A DNA stretch of 64,000 nt, taken from assembly GCA_045600105.1 (NCBI GenBank), contig JAZRXG010000042.1:16108-80107 (forward strand). The letters are read 5' to 3'. This stretch comes from UBA1206 sp045600105 (lineage in GTDB: Bacteria; Bacillota; Clostridia; Oscillospirales; CAG-382). Both the position numbers and the translations under genes were made by a program. Of the stretch, positions 43,332 to 55,439 are shown one piece after another; position 1 is the stretch's first letter, and each line of letters opens with the position of its first letter. Below the pieces are notes generated by a model. It did not search any database. It was given only the letters and a program-made list of their open reading frames with translations, and was not told the DNA's origin.

Positions 43332-44030
43332 TTATTCTATGAGCGTGCCGACGTTTTCGCCCCTGATGGCGCGGAAAATGTTCTCCGGATCGGCAAGGCT
43401 GAAGAGAAGCACCTTGACGTTGTTCTCTCTGCCGAGGGATGCCGCGGTCTGGTCAATGACGCCGAGGTTGTTTTCGAGTATGGTATCATAGCTTACTTTA
43501 TCGAATCTGACCGCGTCGGGGTATTTGTTGGGATCCTTGTCGTATACGCCGTCGACCGCCTTTGCCGAAAGGATGACGTCAACGCCGAGCTCGGCTGCTC
43601 TGAGCATCATGCCGGTGTCGGTGGAGAAGAACGGATAGCCGACGCCGCAGGCGCAGAGGACGACTTTGCCCTCGTTCATATACTGTCTTGCTTTGGACTG
43701 CGAATAGGTCTCGCAGAACTGTTCGACGGGAACGGCGGAAAGCACTTTTGCGCAAAGTCCCGCTTTTTCGAGGTAATCCTGCATACCGAGGCAGTTGATG
43801 AGGGTCGCGAGCATGCCCATGTGGTCGGCTCTTACGCGTTCGACGCTTATGTCCTTCTGACGCGCGCCTCTCCATATATTGCCGCCGCCGATGACGATGG
43901 CGATCTTGGCGCCGTTGTCGACGCATTTTTTGATCTGTGACGCCACCTCCGCGAGGAACGAGCCGTCGAGTATGCCGTTTTTGCCGGAAAGCGCTTCTCC
44001 GGAAAGTTTGATGAGTGCGCTGTTGTACAT
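43332..44030 (-). CDS. pyrH: UMP kinase
   Basis: A 232-residue amino-acid-kinase-fold enzyme that phosphorylates UMP to UDP. The N-terminal nucleotide motif is ALIKLSGEALSG, then AIVIGGGNIWRG and DYLEKAGLCAKV; DGVYDKDPNKYPDAVRFD is the late family motif. The ATG at 44030 is preferred over a TTG three codons upstream because AGAGG lies in front of it. It opens the conserved pyrH-frr-uppS-cdsA-dxr-rseP-ispG-polC run. Confidence 0.95.
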   Translation of the reverse strand: MYNSALIKLSGEALSGKNGILDGSFLAEVASQIKKCVDNGAKIAIVIGGGNIWRGARQKDISVERVRADHMGMLATLINCLGMQDYLEKAGLCAKVLSAVPVEQFCETYSQSKARQYMNEGKVVLCACGVGYPFFSTDTGMMLRAAELGVDVILSAKAVDGVYDKDPNKYPDAVRFDKVSYDTILENNLGVIDQTAASLGRENNVKVLLFSLADPENIFRAIRGENVGTLIE

Positions 44031-44053
44031 GGAAATCAACCTCTCAATCTATA

Positions 44054-44896
44054 TCAGTCTGTTAAAAAATCATATTTTTCGTCAAGAAAATCAGTCCATC
44101 CGACCCTCCACGCGGTGTACGGCGACACCGAAAGCAGCTCAAGGTCGTCGTTCCCGTGGTTCATGACGTCGTTCGGGAAAATGCTTTTGAATTTCTGTTC
44201 TTTTTCGTCGGTCACGTTCGGAACGTACAGGTCCTTCGCGCCGAAAAGATGGAGTATCTCGTGCGCGTAGGTATAAGGAGTATCCGCGTATTCGTAATCC
44301 TCGTTTTCGGTGTGGAACACGACGCAGCGTTCGGTCACATAGTCTTCCCAATCGGAATACGCCTTGTCGCAGCACACCGCGAAGCTTCTTTCGTCGGCAA
44401 TGACGTGAAAGACGACGAAATACGAATCATACCCCGAAAGGTCGTGCTTTGCGTTCACGTACTCCGCAAGGCTGCCGTAGGACGTGTTTTCAAAAACCGA
44501 GTTCGTCCACTCGGTGCTGCGCAGCAGCGTGTCGGCGATGCCGCAGTAAAGCGTCTCGGCACCGTCTTCGCCCGACGGCACTATCTCGAGCTCCGCGTTG
44601 TAAAGCGGTGCCGTTCTTTCGAGGAAAGAGATCGCCGCCTTTTCGGCTTCAAGGGAGCCTTCGATTTTTTCCGCCGTCCATTCGGCGTTGTCGCGGCTCA
44701 CGAACACGTCGATAAGCAGGCATCTGCCCGCAAGCTCCGACGCGCTCCCGAACGAAGTCGGCGTGTCTTTCGGAGAACGTGAGTGTTCGTCCTGGGACGG
44801 TATATCTTCCGACGCCGCGGTGCCCCCGTCATTCGCGCACGAAAGTGCCGAAAGCGCGATGACAAGCGCCAAAAACGTCAAAAAAATCTTTTTCAT
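44054..44896 (-). CDS. putative lipoprotein zinc metalloprotease
   Basis: A 280-residue predicted lipoprotein: basic start, hydrophobic core, lipobox LSALSC with C20, then a polar linker to about residue 50. The zinc site AHEILHLFGAKDLY (H212, E213, H216, D222) followed by a possible Met-turn at VMNHG (M245) resembles metzincin-like proteases, though the third ligand is not clear. Cysteines occur in pairs (CC at 175-176). It lies 49 bases after the DUF2344 gene and 23 bases before pyrH. Its target is unknown and I cannot name a family with certainty. Confidence 0.7.
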   Translation of the reverse strand: MKKIFLTFLALVIALSALSCANDGGTAASEDIPSQDEHSRSPKDTPTSFGSASELAGRCLLIDVFVSRDNAEWTAEKIEGSLEAEKAAISFLERTAPLYNAELEIVPSGEDGAETLYCGIADTLLRSTEWTNSVFENTSYGSLAEYVNAKHDLSGYDSYFVVFHVIADERSFAVCCDKAYSDWEDYVTERCVVFHTENEDYEYADTPYTYAHEILHLFGAKDLYVPNVTDEKEQKFKSIFPNDVMNHGNDDLELLSVSPYTAWRVGWTDFLDEKYDFLTD

Positions 44897-44945
44897 AATA
44901 TTATATCATCCCGTTTTCAATAAAGCAAGAATATTTTTGGCAAAT

Positions 44946-45575
44946 TCAGGCGATAGGCGTCCCGTCGGCAAGCAAAAGCGAAAGTCTTCTGATCCTGCAG
45001 TCGGTTATCCTGTCACCGAGGAAGTCCGAAATATACTTTACGTTGAGATGCTCGCCGCTTCCGCACGAGGCACGCAGCCTCATCCTCACGCCGTTCCCGG
45101 CGTCCTCAAACGACTTTTCTTTTATGAGTCCCGAGATATCCTCGGATCTGTCGCCTTTTTTGCTCTTTTTGAGCACGGTTATCTCGCCGGAGAGCGCTTC
45201 CTCAATGGCTTTTGCGTCAAGGGAGGTTTCGAAAAACACGTCGTAATCGGCAAGAGCGAGGTCGCCGAGCTTACATTCCGGGCAGACCGCTCTGACTATT
45301 GGCAGGCAGTCGGGGAAAGCGGCGCGGAGCTTTTCGGTTATTTCCTCGTAGGGCTGACCGTCTTCGGCAAAGAAATCGAACACCTCGAACTCGCTTTCCT
45401 GATACACCGAAAGGGGCGACGCGAAGGTCAGCTTGATGTGCGGATTGAAGCCCTCGGTATACTGCGGGCCGACTCCGCTTCTGACGAGCGATCTGAACAC
45501 GGTTCTCTGCAGGTCAAGATGCGATATGTAGGCGGAAACGCCGTTTTTCTTGAATACGACTCTTACGGGCAGCAT
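44946..45575 (-). CDS. TIGR03936-type radical-SAM-linked protein (DUF2344)
   Basis: A 209-residue protein of the DUF2344 family. It starts at ATG 45575 (LPVRVVFKKNGVSAYISHLD), with GGGAGG ahead; a longer frame upstream has no ribosome site and overlaps the preceding gene. The opening VSAYISHLDLQRTVFRSLVR and GFNPHIKLTFASPL are the family hallmarks. It is almost always encoded next to the B12-binding radical SAM protein found here upstream, and may be a subunit of it. The function is unknown. Confidence 0.87.
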   Translation of the reverse strand: MLPVRVVFKKNGVSAYISHLDLQRTVFRSLVRSGVGPQYTEGFNPHIKLTFASPLSVYQESEFEVFDFFAEDGQPYEEITEKLRAAFPDCLPIVRAVCPECKLGDLALADYDVFFETSLDAKAIEEALSGEITVLKKSKKGDRSEDISGLIKEKSFEDAGNGVRMRLRASCGSGEHLNVKYISDFLGDRITDCRIRRLSLLLADGTPIA

Positions 45576-47397
45576 CTTTTTTCGCCTCCCATTTTGCTTG
45601 CTCCGCACGCGGAGCATTTGGTGCGGCAGTCGGGCGTGGTCTCGCCGCACTGCGCTTTTTTCGCCTCGCGCACGAGGAATTCCTTGGAAACTCCGCACGA
45701 GATATGATCCCACGGGAGCACTTCGTCAAATCCTCTGCGTCTGTTGGCGTAGAACGCGGGATCGATGCCGACCGACGCGAAAATATCGTTCCAGTTTTCG
45801 TGCGAGAAGAACTCGTCCCAGCCGTCGAATCTCTGTCCCCTTCTGACCGCCTCGGCTATCGCGGCGGAAAGCCGTCTGTCGCCCGACGCGAACACGGCTT
45901 CGAGATGCGATACCTCTGCCGTGTGGTAGTTGTAAGTTATCTTGCGGCTCCTTATTTCGCCTTTCAGCAGCTGCTGCTTGCGTTTGAGCTCCTCGATGCT
46001 GTCCTGCGGTTCCCATTGGAACGGCGTGAACGGCTTGGGCACGAAGCAGGAGACCGACACGGTGACGTTGAACGCCTTTCCGTTTCTGCCGCCCGCGTAA
46101 AACTCGTTCACGATATTTCCCGCGAGCGACGCGATGCCCTTGATATCGTCGTCGGTCTCGGTGGGAAGCCCGTTCATGAAATAAAGCTTGATGTTCTGTC
46201 TGCCGTTCTCGAACGCCATGCGGCAGGAGTTGATTATCTCGTCTTCGGTTATGTTCTTGTTTATGACGTCGCGCAGTCTCTGCGTTCCCGCTTCCGGAGC
46301 GAAGGTGAGGCCCGACTTGCGGACTGACATCACCTTCTGCATGAGCTCGGCGTAGAAGGCGTCTATCCTCATCGACGGCAGCGAAAGGCTGACGTTCTTT
46401 TTCTCGGTCCACTCGAGCAGAGTGTCGACGAGCTTATCTATTTTGGTGTAATCGGATATCGAAAGCGAAGAAAGCGACATTTCGTCGTATCCCGTGTTGT
46501 CAAAGCTTTCTCTGGCGCATTTGTCAAGCACTTCCACTGACTTTTCACGGTAAGGACGGTACACCATTCCCGCCTGACAGAAACGGCAGCCCCTTATGCA
46601 GCCGCGGAAGACCTCGAGCGTTATTCTGTCGTGCACGGCTTCGATGAAAGGCATTTCGAATTTCGTGGGGAAAGGCGCCTTGTCGAGGTCCTTGATTATG
46701 CGTTTTCTGACCGTCTTCGGCACGTCCTCGTACTTGGGTCCGACGCGTTTCACCGTTCCGTCTTCGTTGTACGACACATCATAAAGCGACGGAACATAGG
46801 TGCCCTCGATATGCGACGCGAGACGCAGGAACTCGGCTTTGGAAAGTCCTTTCGCCTTGCAGTCGCGGTAAAGGTCGGCGATCTCGGGCAGATGCTCTTC
46901 GCCCTCGCCTATCGAGAAAAGGTCAAAGAAATCGGCGACGGGCTCGGGGTTATAGGCGCAAGGTCCTCCGCCGATGATAAGCGGAAAAGAATCGTCTCTG
47001 TCCTTTGCGAACCACGGGATGCCCGCGAGGTCGAGCATATTGACGGCGTTGGTGTACGAAAGCTCGTACTGGAGCGTGAACGCCACGATGTCGAAATCGC
47101 GGAGAGAGTCGCCGCTTTCGAGCGCGTAAAGCGGAAGACCGTTTTCACGCAGAAGCTTTTCATAGTCGTCCCACGGGGCGTAGGCGCGTTCGCACCACAG
47201 ATAGTCACGCGAGTTGAGGCAGTGCATGAGTATCTTGACGCCGAGGTTCGACATACCGATTTCGTAGGTATCGGGAAAGCAGAAGCACATTCTGACGTCC
47301 ACGGCGTTTTTGTCTTTATATGTGCAGCCGAATTCGCCGCCGGTATAGCGTCCGGGACGTTCGACTTTTTTGAGCAGCGAAAGGTATTCGTCTTTTA

Positions 47398-47401
<4 letters not shown>
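45563..47401 (-). CDS. B12-binding-domain radical SAM protein (TIGR03960 type)
   Basis: A 612-residue protein. An N-terminal B12-binding-like domain (CFCFPDTYEIGMSNLGVKIL) precedes the radical SAM core, whose cluster cysteines are in FRGCIRGCRFCQAG. A C-terminal segment ends in a Cys-rich tail (CGETTPDCRTKCSACG). The ATG overlaps the uvrA stop by four bases and it overlaps the DUF2344 gene by 13. In many Firmicutes these two genes sit beside RNase G and ribosomal protein genes, which are absent here. The reaction is unknown. Confidence 0.9.
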
Positions 47402-50223
<2,822 letters not shown>

Positions 50224-50230
50224 TTTGTCC

Positions 50231-52183
50231 TCACATGAGCCGTTTTATACGGTCGCGCAGTATCGCGGCAGACTCGAAATCGAGTTCCTTTGCCGCCTGC
50301 TTCATATCCTTCGTAAGTTTTTCTATAAGCTTCTTCTTTTCCGCCGCGTTCAGCTTGCCGCCGTTCACTTCCTTGGCGCTTTCGCCGCCCGATATCGCAA
50401 GCGGCATACGTATCTCCTTGATGATGGTCTGCGGCACGATGCCGTGGGCCTCGTTGTATTCGCTCTGTATCCTGCGGCGCCTGTTCGTTTCGTCGATGGC
50501 GCGCTTCATCGAGCCCGTGACCGTGTCGGCGTACATGATGACCTTGCCGTGCGCGTTGCGCGCCGTGCGTCCGATGGTCTGGATGAGCGACGACTCGCTT
50601 CTCAGGAAGCCTTCCTTGTCGGCGTCGAGTATCGCGACGAGCGACACTTCGGGAAGGTCGAGACCTTCGCGCAGCAGATTTATTCCGATGAGAACGTCGA
50701 ATTCGCCTTGTCTGAGGTCGCGGATTATTTCCATACGTTCTATCGTTTCTATATCGTAGTGCATATAGCGGCAGCGGATCTCGTATTTTTCGAAATACTC
50801 GCTCAGGTCCTCCGCCATATGCTTGGTGAGCGTGGTGACGAGAACGCGTTCGTTCTTCGCCGCTCTTTCGCGTATCTCGCTCATGAGGTCGTCTATCTGT
50901 CCGTTCACGGGACGTACCTCGACCTCGGGGTCAAGCAGCCCCGTCGGGCGTATTATCTGTTCGGCGATCTGCGACGCGCGTTCTTTTTCGAAATCGGAAG
51001 GTGTCGCCGAAACGTAGATGGTCTGCCCTTTTTTCTCGAGGAATTCGTTGAATTTGAGCGGTCTGTTGTCGTAAGCCGACGGCAGGCGGAAGCCGAAATC
51101 GACGAGATTTTTCTTTCTCGCGGTATCGCCGCCCGACATACCGCGCACCTGCGGCACCGTGACGTGGCTTTCGTCGATGAACATGAGATAATCGGCGGGC
51201 AGGTAGTCGAGCAGCGTGTAGGGGGTCGATCCCGGCGCTCTGCCCGAAAGCACGCGCGAATAGTTCTCGACGCCCGAGCAGTAGCCTATTTCGCGTATCT
51301 GCTCGATATCGTAGTTGGTGCGTTCGGTTATCCTCTGCGCCTCGATGAATTTGCCCTGCTCCTCGAACCACGCGGCACGTTCGCCTTTTTCTTTTTCTAT
51401 CTCAAGCAGCGCCTTTTCACGCAGTTCCCTGCTCGTGACGTAGTGGGTCGCGGGGAAAACGTCGACGTTATCGAGCTTGGTGACGGCTTCTCCCGTGACG
51501 GTGTTGATTATCGAGATCCTGTCGACCTCGTCGCCCCAGAATTCGACTCTTATCGCGTCGGTAGACGTGTTGGACGGGAATATCTCAAGCGTGTCGCCGC
51601 GGGCGCGGAACGTGTTGCGCTCAAGATCGAAGTCGCAGCGCGAATACTGTATCGCCACGAGACGCTTTATGACGTCGTCGCGCGATATGCGCTGACTCTT
51701 GTAAAGCGCAACCATGTTTCTCTGATATTCTTCGGGATCGCCGAGCGAATAGATGCACGAGACCGACGACACGATGATGACGTCTTTACGCTCAAAAAGA
51801 GCGCTCGTCGCTTCGTGGCGGAGCTTGTCTATCTCCTTGTTGATGGACGCGTCTTTTTCGATGTATATATCCTTGCCGGGAACATAAGCCTCCGGCTGAT
51901 AGTAGTCGTAGTAGGAAACGAAATACTCCACCGCGTTGTTCGGGAAGAATTCGCGGAATTCCGAGCAAAGCTGCGCGGCAAGCGTTTTGTTGTGCGCGAG
52001 CACGAGAGTGGGCTTGTTGACGTTTGCGATGATATTCGCCATGGTGAACGTCTTGCCCGAGCCGGTAACGCCGAGAAGCACCTGGTCGTCGTAGCCCCTG
52101 AGCACGCCGTCGGTCAGTTTTTCTATTGCCTGCGGCTGGTCACCGGTCGGCTTGTACGGTGACACGAGTTCAAAATGATCCAT
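50231..52183 (-). CDS. uvrB: excinuclease ABC subunit B
   Basis: A 650-residue DNA-damage-verifying helicase-like subunit. Walker A is LLGVTGSGKTFTMA, the beta-hairpin region is YYDYYQPEAYVPGKDIYIEK, the DEAH-like box is LMFIDESHVT, and the C-terminal UVR domain pairs with UvrC. The length is normal. It heads a transcript that runs through uvrA and the radical SAM genes. A TATAAT preceded by TG lies about 65 bases upstream. Confidence 0.97.
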   Translation of the reverse strand: MDHFELVSPYKPTGDQPQAIEKLTDGVLRGYDDQVLLGVTGSGKTFTMANIIANVNKPTLVLAHNKTLAAQLCSEFREFFPNNAVEYFVSYYDYYQPEAYVPGKDIYIEKDASINKEIDKLRHEATSALFERKDVIIVSSVSCIYSLGDPEEYQRNMVALYKSQRISRDDVIKRLVAIQYSRCDFDLERNTFRARGDTLEIFPSNTSTDAIRVEFWGDEVDRISIINTVTGEAVTKLDNVDVFPATHYVTSRELREKALLEIEKEKGERAAWFEEQGKFIEAQRITERTNYDIEQIREIGYCSGVENYSRVLSGRAPGSTPYTLLDYLPADYLMFIDESHVTVPQVRGMSGGDTARKKNLVDFGFRLPSAYDNRPLKFNEFLEKKGQTIYVSATPSDFEKERASQIAEQIIRPTGLLDPEVEVRPVNGQIDDLMSEIRERAAKNERVLVTTLTKHMAEDLSEYFEKYEIRCRYMHYDIETIERMEIIRDLRQGEFDVLIGINLLREGLDLPEVSLVAILDADKEGFLRSESSLIQTIGRTARNAHGKVIMYADTVTGSMKRAIDETNRRRRIQSEYNEAHGIVPQTIIKEIRMPLAISGGESAKEVNGGKLNAAEKKKLIEKLTKDMKQAAKELDFESAAILRDRIKRLM

Positions 52184-52246
52184 CAGCGTTACGCCTCACT
52201 TTCGCAGAATTTTCGTTCAAAAAACGACAAGGTATTTATTCAGTCT

Positions 52247-52252
52247 ATTATA
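52247..52252 (-). promoter_or_regulatory. extended -10 element upstream of uvrB
   Basis: Minus strand: TGATATAAT, with TATAAT at 52247-52252 and TG one base upstream. No good -35 box is found at 16-18 bases, so it depends on the extended -10. The leader from here to the ATG at 52183 is about 60 bases. Confidence 0.45.
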
Positions 52253-52314
52253 TCACAACGTTTTCAAAAAATAAAGATATATTGCAGAAAAATTGTAAAT
52301 TCGGCGTATAAGAA

Positions 52315-52350
52315 AAAAGCTCATCCAAAGCAGGTTTTGGATGAGCTTTT
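52315..52350 (-). terminator. terminator of the ECF sigma factor gene
   Basis: A perfect 15-bp stem AAAAGCTCATCCAAA/TTTGGATGAGCTTTT with a six-base loop, 16 bases after the stop at 52366. Confidence 0.88.
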
Positions 52351-52365
52351 CAATAATTTCAAACC

Positions 52366-54882
52366 TTATTCGTCTTCTTCGCAGTTCTTTCTGTCGCGGC
52401 TGCCGAGGGCGTCCTTGAACATGACCGTTCCGTTTTCGTCCTCGTCGAATGTGAATTCGGCGTGTGCGTGCCATCCGCCTCCGAGATTTTGCGGTTCATA
52501 GCGGCGGAAGAAACCGTCGTCCGTCGGGAAATAACCGTCCCCTTTTCCGCGGTATTCCGTAAGGACCCACTCGGCTTTGCTGCCGTCCCACAGCGGATGC
52601 GTGAAACGAACGATGCCGACACCGGGAGCGAACCAGTATTCGCATTTCCCCGCGCAGTAGTCCCAGCCGCCGACAAATTCAAAGCTTATATGGCGGCAGT
52701 CTTCAAAGACTCCGGCAGGCGTCGTCACGCTTTCGCCGCCCGTGACGGTGAAATTCTTCGTGACGTCATCCCATCTGCCTTTCTTTTCGGCAAATGTATA
52801 GCCGTCGACCCATTCATCAGACCACAGGCAGCCCGCCGCGTCCTGCAGAAGCGTCATAAAGAACGAATAGATTACCTTATATCCGTCAACGCCCTTTATC
52901 GGTGTATCTTTCCATTCAAAGTCGTAAACACGGTTGCACCACATTATTGTTTTTTCCGTTTTTTTCTCGATCACGTCGCGTTCGAAGAAATCCCATTTCC
53001 CGAGCACGTCCGTATCGGGGTTGAAAGCGGCATCGGTCGAGAAAATGCGGCGCATTACGGCATTTGCGATGGTCGTCTGCGTCTTCTGACGCTTGGTGCA
53101 GGCGAGCTCTTCGCAGCGCTTCATCACATCGCTTACGTCACGCAGTTTTTCATCGTCGCCGTTCACCTCATAATACGTATCACGCATTTCGACGGATTTT
53201 CCTTCCCACGTGTCAACGTATCCGTTGACAATGTCGTAAAAGCTGTTGTAAAGAGTCACGCATCCGTTTTCGCACCCCGTAACTTCAAAGAAGTTTTCTC
53301 TGTCCGAAATACGAATATCATTACCCTTATGAGAGTACGACCAACTGTTCCCTGCCTCAAACGGCAGAAGTCCCTTGCCTCCGCGGATACGGTAATCGGA
53401 AAGCACCCATTCCGACGTTACACCGGCTATCGTCACGGTTTGATAAACGATACCCGCTCCCGGGCAAAGAACCGTTTTGCAGTACGTCAGTCCGTACCTT
53501 TCGCCTTCACAGACAAAAACAGAGCAGTTTTCAAAATGTCCCGCCGGAGTATCGCAGACGGCGTTGTCCTCTTCATAGCGCAGCGCTGTTTTGCAGTCCG
53601 ATGACGTTCTGACGTCGCCGACCTTCATATCATCATCGAGTATAATACTGTCGCACGCCGACATATTCCAGAAAACACAGCCGCTGCCTCCACAGAAACC
53701 GGGCTGATCGGCAAAGTACAGAGCGTTTCCGATACGTTTATAGCGTTCTCCCGTTGCAGTTATATAATCGTGTTCCTTTTCTCCGCCGTTTTCGATCAGA
53801 TGGCTCGACACTTTTATTGCCGCGAGAGCATTGGCGTGATACACTTCCGTTCCGGGGACGATGTGCGTGACATTTTCAAACCATTCTATCGCTTCCGCGT
53901 ACTCCTGCTTTTTGTAATACTCATAGCCGAGCCAGAACATAACGTAAGCAAGCGTTTTGGGGTATTTGTTCTCTCGGTAATACGGTATCTGGGTGTTTTT
54001 CATGAATTCGATTTTTTCGTCGCCGCGGTACTTTTCGTACTCCCGGCAGGCGACCGACTGCATAACGTCGTCGTTATGCCCTTCTTCGGCTGATTTCTTT
54101 ATCCTTTCAAAGGTCTCGTCGTTCTTTTCGCTTTCCAGCCACCACCAGCCCATCAGCAGAGTGTCGGCAAGGAGCGAACTCTTTTCCTTTGAATCGTCGA
54201 GAGTTTCGACGCTTTGAAGCACGGAGCGGTATTCATCCTCAAATCCGGTCTTGTCGTTTTTGAATCTCCATCTTTTAAGCTCTTCGACCTGACGCATAAC
54301 GCGTGAAACGAGCGATTCTTTTTCGTTGTATGTTTTTTCCACTATTCCATAACCCTTTCTTAATTGTTTTCTCCCCTCAGAAAGACGCCATTTGACAGTC
54401 CCTTTGGAAACGCCGAGAAGACGCGATATCTCAGACACGGACTTGTCCTCGAAATAATGCAGTTTCACCGTTTCGCGCAGTTTCTCGCTCAGCGCCTCGA
54501 CGCTCTCGTGAAGATCGGTATAGTCTTCGGCTGCAATTTCCGCTTTCCCGTCATCCTCCGAAAATTCTCCGAGCTTCTCGATAGAGATCGAAGGAATGGC
54601 GCTGCGATACCGTGTCATCAACGTTCTCGCGCTATTCTTTGCGATAGAGCTGACCCACGGACCGAATTTTGAGCCGTCACGAAGAGACGCCAGATTCATC
54701 CACGCGGACACGAAAGCGTCCTGCGACGCGTCCTCCGCCAAAAACGTATTCCCCGTTTCTCTGACGGATACGCCCATCACCGCGCGCTGATGACGGACAA
54801 CAAGCTCCTCGTAGGCGGAATCGTCCCCGAGAAGTGTCAGTTCCACAAGTGTCTTATCGGTTTTGTCGACGTGGTTTTTCAT
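52366..54882 (-). CDS. ECF sigma factor with large C-terminal extension
   Basis: An 838-residue protein whose first ~180 residues are an ECF sigma-70 factor: region 2 (ASQDAFVSAWMNLASL, 52-67) and region 4 helix-turn-helix (SVSEISRLLGVSKGTVKWRL, 148-167). The remaining ~650 residues are unusual. Residues 300-360 look like TPR helices (YYKKQEYAEAIEWFENV). Then two copies of a TPAG module follow: DTPAGHFENC ... LCPGAGIVYQTV ... EWVLSDYR (about 444-497), and TTPAGVFEDC ... FAPGVGIVRFTH ... EWVLTEYRG nearer the end. No membrane helix or signal peptide is visible, so all of it stays in the cytoplasm. No anti-sigma factor gene is adjacent; the extension may take that role. ATG follows AAAGGAA. Confidence 0.85.
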   Translation of the reverse strand: MKNHVDKTDKTLVELTLLGDDSAYEELVVRHQRAVMGVSVRETGNTFLAEDASQDAFVSAWMNLASLRDGSKFGPWVSSIAKNSARTLMTRYRSAIPSISIEKLGEFSEDDGKAEIAAEDYTDLHESVEALSEKLRETVKLHYFEDKSVSEISRLLGVSKGTVKWRLSEGRKQLRKGYGIVEKTYNEKESLVSRVMRQVEELKRWRFKNDKTGFEDEYRSVLQSVETLDDSKEKSSLLADTLLMGWWWLESEKNDETFERIKKSAEEGHNDDVMQSVACREYEKYRGDEKIEFMKNTQIPYYRENKYPKTLAYVMFWLGYEYYKKQEYAEAIEWFENVTHIVPGTEVYHANALAAIKVSSHLIENGGEKEHDYITATGERYKRIGNALYFADQPGFCGGSGCVFWNMSACDSIILDDDMKVGDVRTSSDCKTALRYEEDNAVCDTPAGHFENCSVFVCEGERYGLTYCKTVLCPGAGIVYQTVTIAGVTSEWVLSDYRIRGGKGLLPFEAGNSWSYSHKGNDIRISDRENFFEVTGCENGCVTLYNSFYDIVNGYVDTWEGKSVEMRDTYYEVNGDDEKLRDVSDVMKRCEELACTKRQKTQTTIANAVMRRIFSTDAAFNPDTDVLGKWDFFERDVIEKKTEKTIMWCNRVYDFEWKDTPIKGVDGYKVIYSFFMTLLQDAAGCLWSDEWVDGYTFAEKKGRWDDVTKNFTVTGGESVTTPAGVFEDCRHISFEFVGGWDYCAGKCEYWFAPGVGIVRFTHPLWDGSKAEWVLTEYRGKGDGYFPTDDGFFRRYEPQNLGGGWHAHAEFTFDEDENGTVMFKDALGSRDRKNCEEDE

Positions 54883-54911
54883 TTTCGTCTTCCTTTCATT
54901 TTTTGGGGGTT

Positions 54912-54935
54912 CACTATTAAGACGCTGAAATAGTG
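54912..54935. promoter_or_regulatory. palindrome upstream of ECF sigma gene
   Basis: CACTATT (54912-54918) and AATAGTG (54929-54935), a perfect 7-bp inverted repeat with a ten-base loop, 30 bases before the sigma factor ATG. It may be an operator or a leader hairpin; no promoter box at consensus spacing is visible nearby. Confidence 0.3.
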
Positions 54936-54956
54936 TAAAAGGTTGGGTGGGAAAAG

Positions 54957-54984
54957 AAAAAACACGGAAAAAACCGTGTTTTTT
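54957..54984 (-). terminator. terminator of nifS-iscU
   Basis: Perfect 11-bp stem AAAAAACACGG/CCGTGTTTTTT with a six-base loop, seven bases after the iscU stop, T-rich on the minus strand. Confidence 0.9.
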
Positions 54985-54990
54985 GATTTA

Positions 54991-55422
54991 TCAGTCGTGG
55001 TTATGGCAGGATTCGCAGTCGCCGTGGCAAACGGGGGGAAGGTCTTTTTCGATGCCCTGACGTTTGTAATAATCGGCGATGGCTGCTCTGACCGCTTCTT
55101 CGGCGAGAACGGAGCAGTGTATCTTGACGGGAGGCAGACCGTCGAGCGCCTCGACGACCGCCTGGTTGGTGATGGAAAGCGCGTCTTCAAGCGGCTTGCC
55201 CTTGATCATCTCGGTCGCCATGGACGAAGTGGCTATCGCGGAAGCGCAGCCGAACGTGTTGAACTTGACGTCGGTGATTATTCCGTCATTGACCTTGATA
55301 TATATTTTCATTATATCTCCGCATTTTGCGTTGCCGACTTCGCCGATCCCGTCAGCGTCGTCGATCTTACCCACGTTTCTCGGGTTGCGGAAATGATCCA
55401 TTACTTTTTCGCTGTATGCCAT
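54991..55422 (-). CDS. iscU: iron-sulfur cluster assembly scaffold (IscU/NifU type)
   Basis: A 143-residue scaffold on which iron-sulfur clusters are built. The three ligand cysteines are C34 (NAKCGD), C59 (FGCASAIA) and C103 (KIHCSVLAEE), with the adjacent Asp in CGD. An extra Cys/His-rich tail (CHGDCESCHNHD) goes beyond the E. coli protein but is common in clostridial NifU-like forms. It follows nifS by about 17 bases. Confidence 0.95.
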   Translation of the reverse strand: MAYSEKVMDHFRNPRNVGKIDDADGIGEVGNAKCGDIMKIYIKVNDGIITDVKFNTFGCASAIATSSMATEMIKGKPLEDALSITNQAVVEALDGLPPVKIHCSVLAEEAVRAAIADYYKRQGIEKDLPPVCHGDCESCHNHD

Positions 55423-55439
55423 ATATTATATTCCTTTCG

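Noticed and set aside
44890..44915. TATAAT just upstream of the lipoprotein metalloprotease gene as its promoter
   Set aside because: It ends only three bases before the ATG, so transcription would begin inside the gene, and no -35 box of good quality is present.
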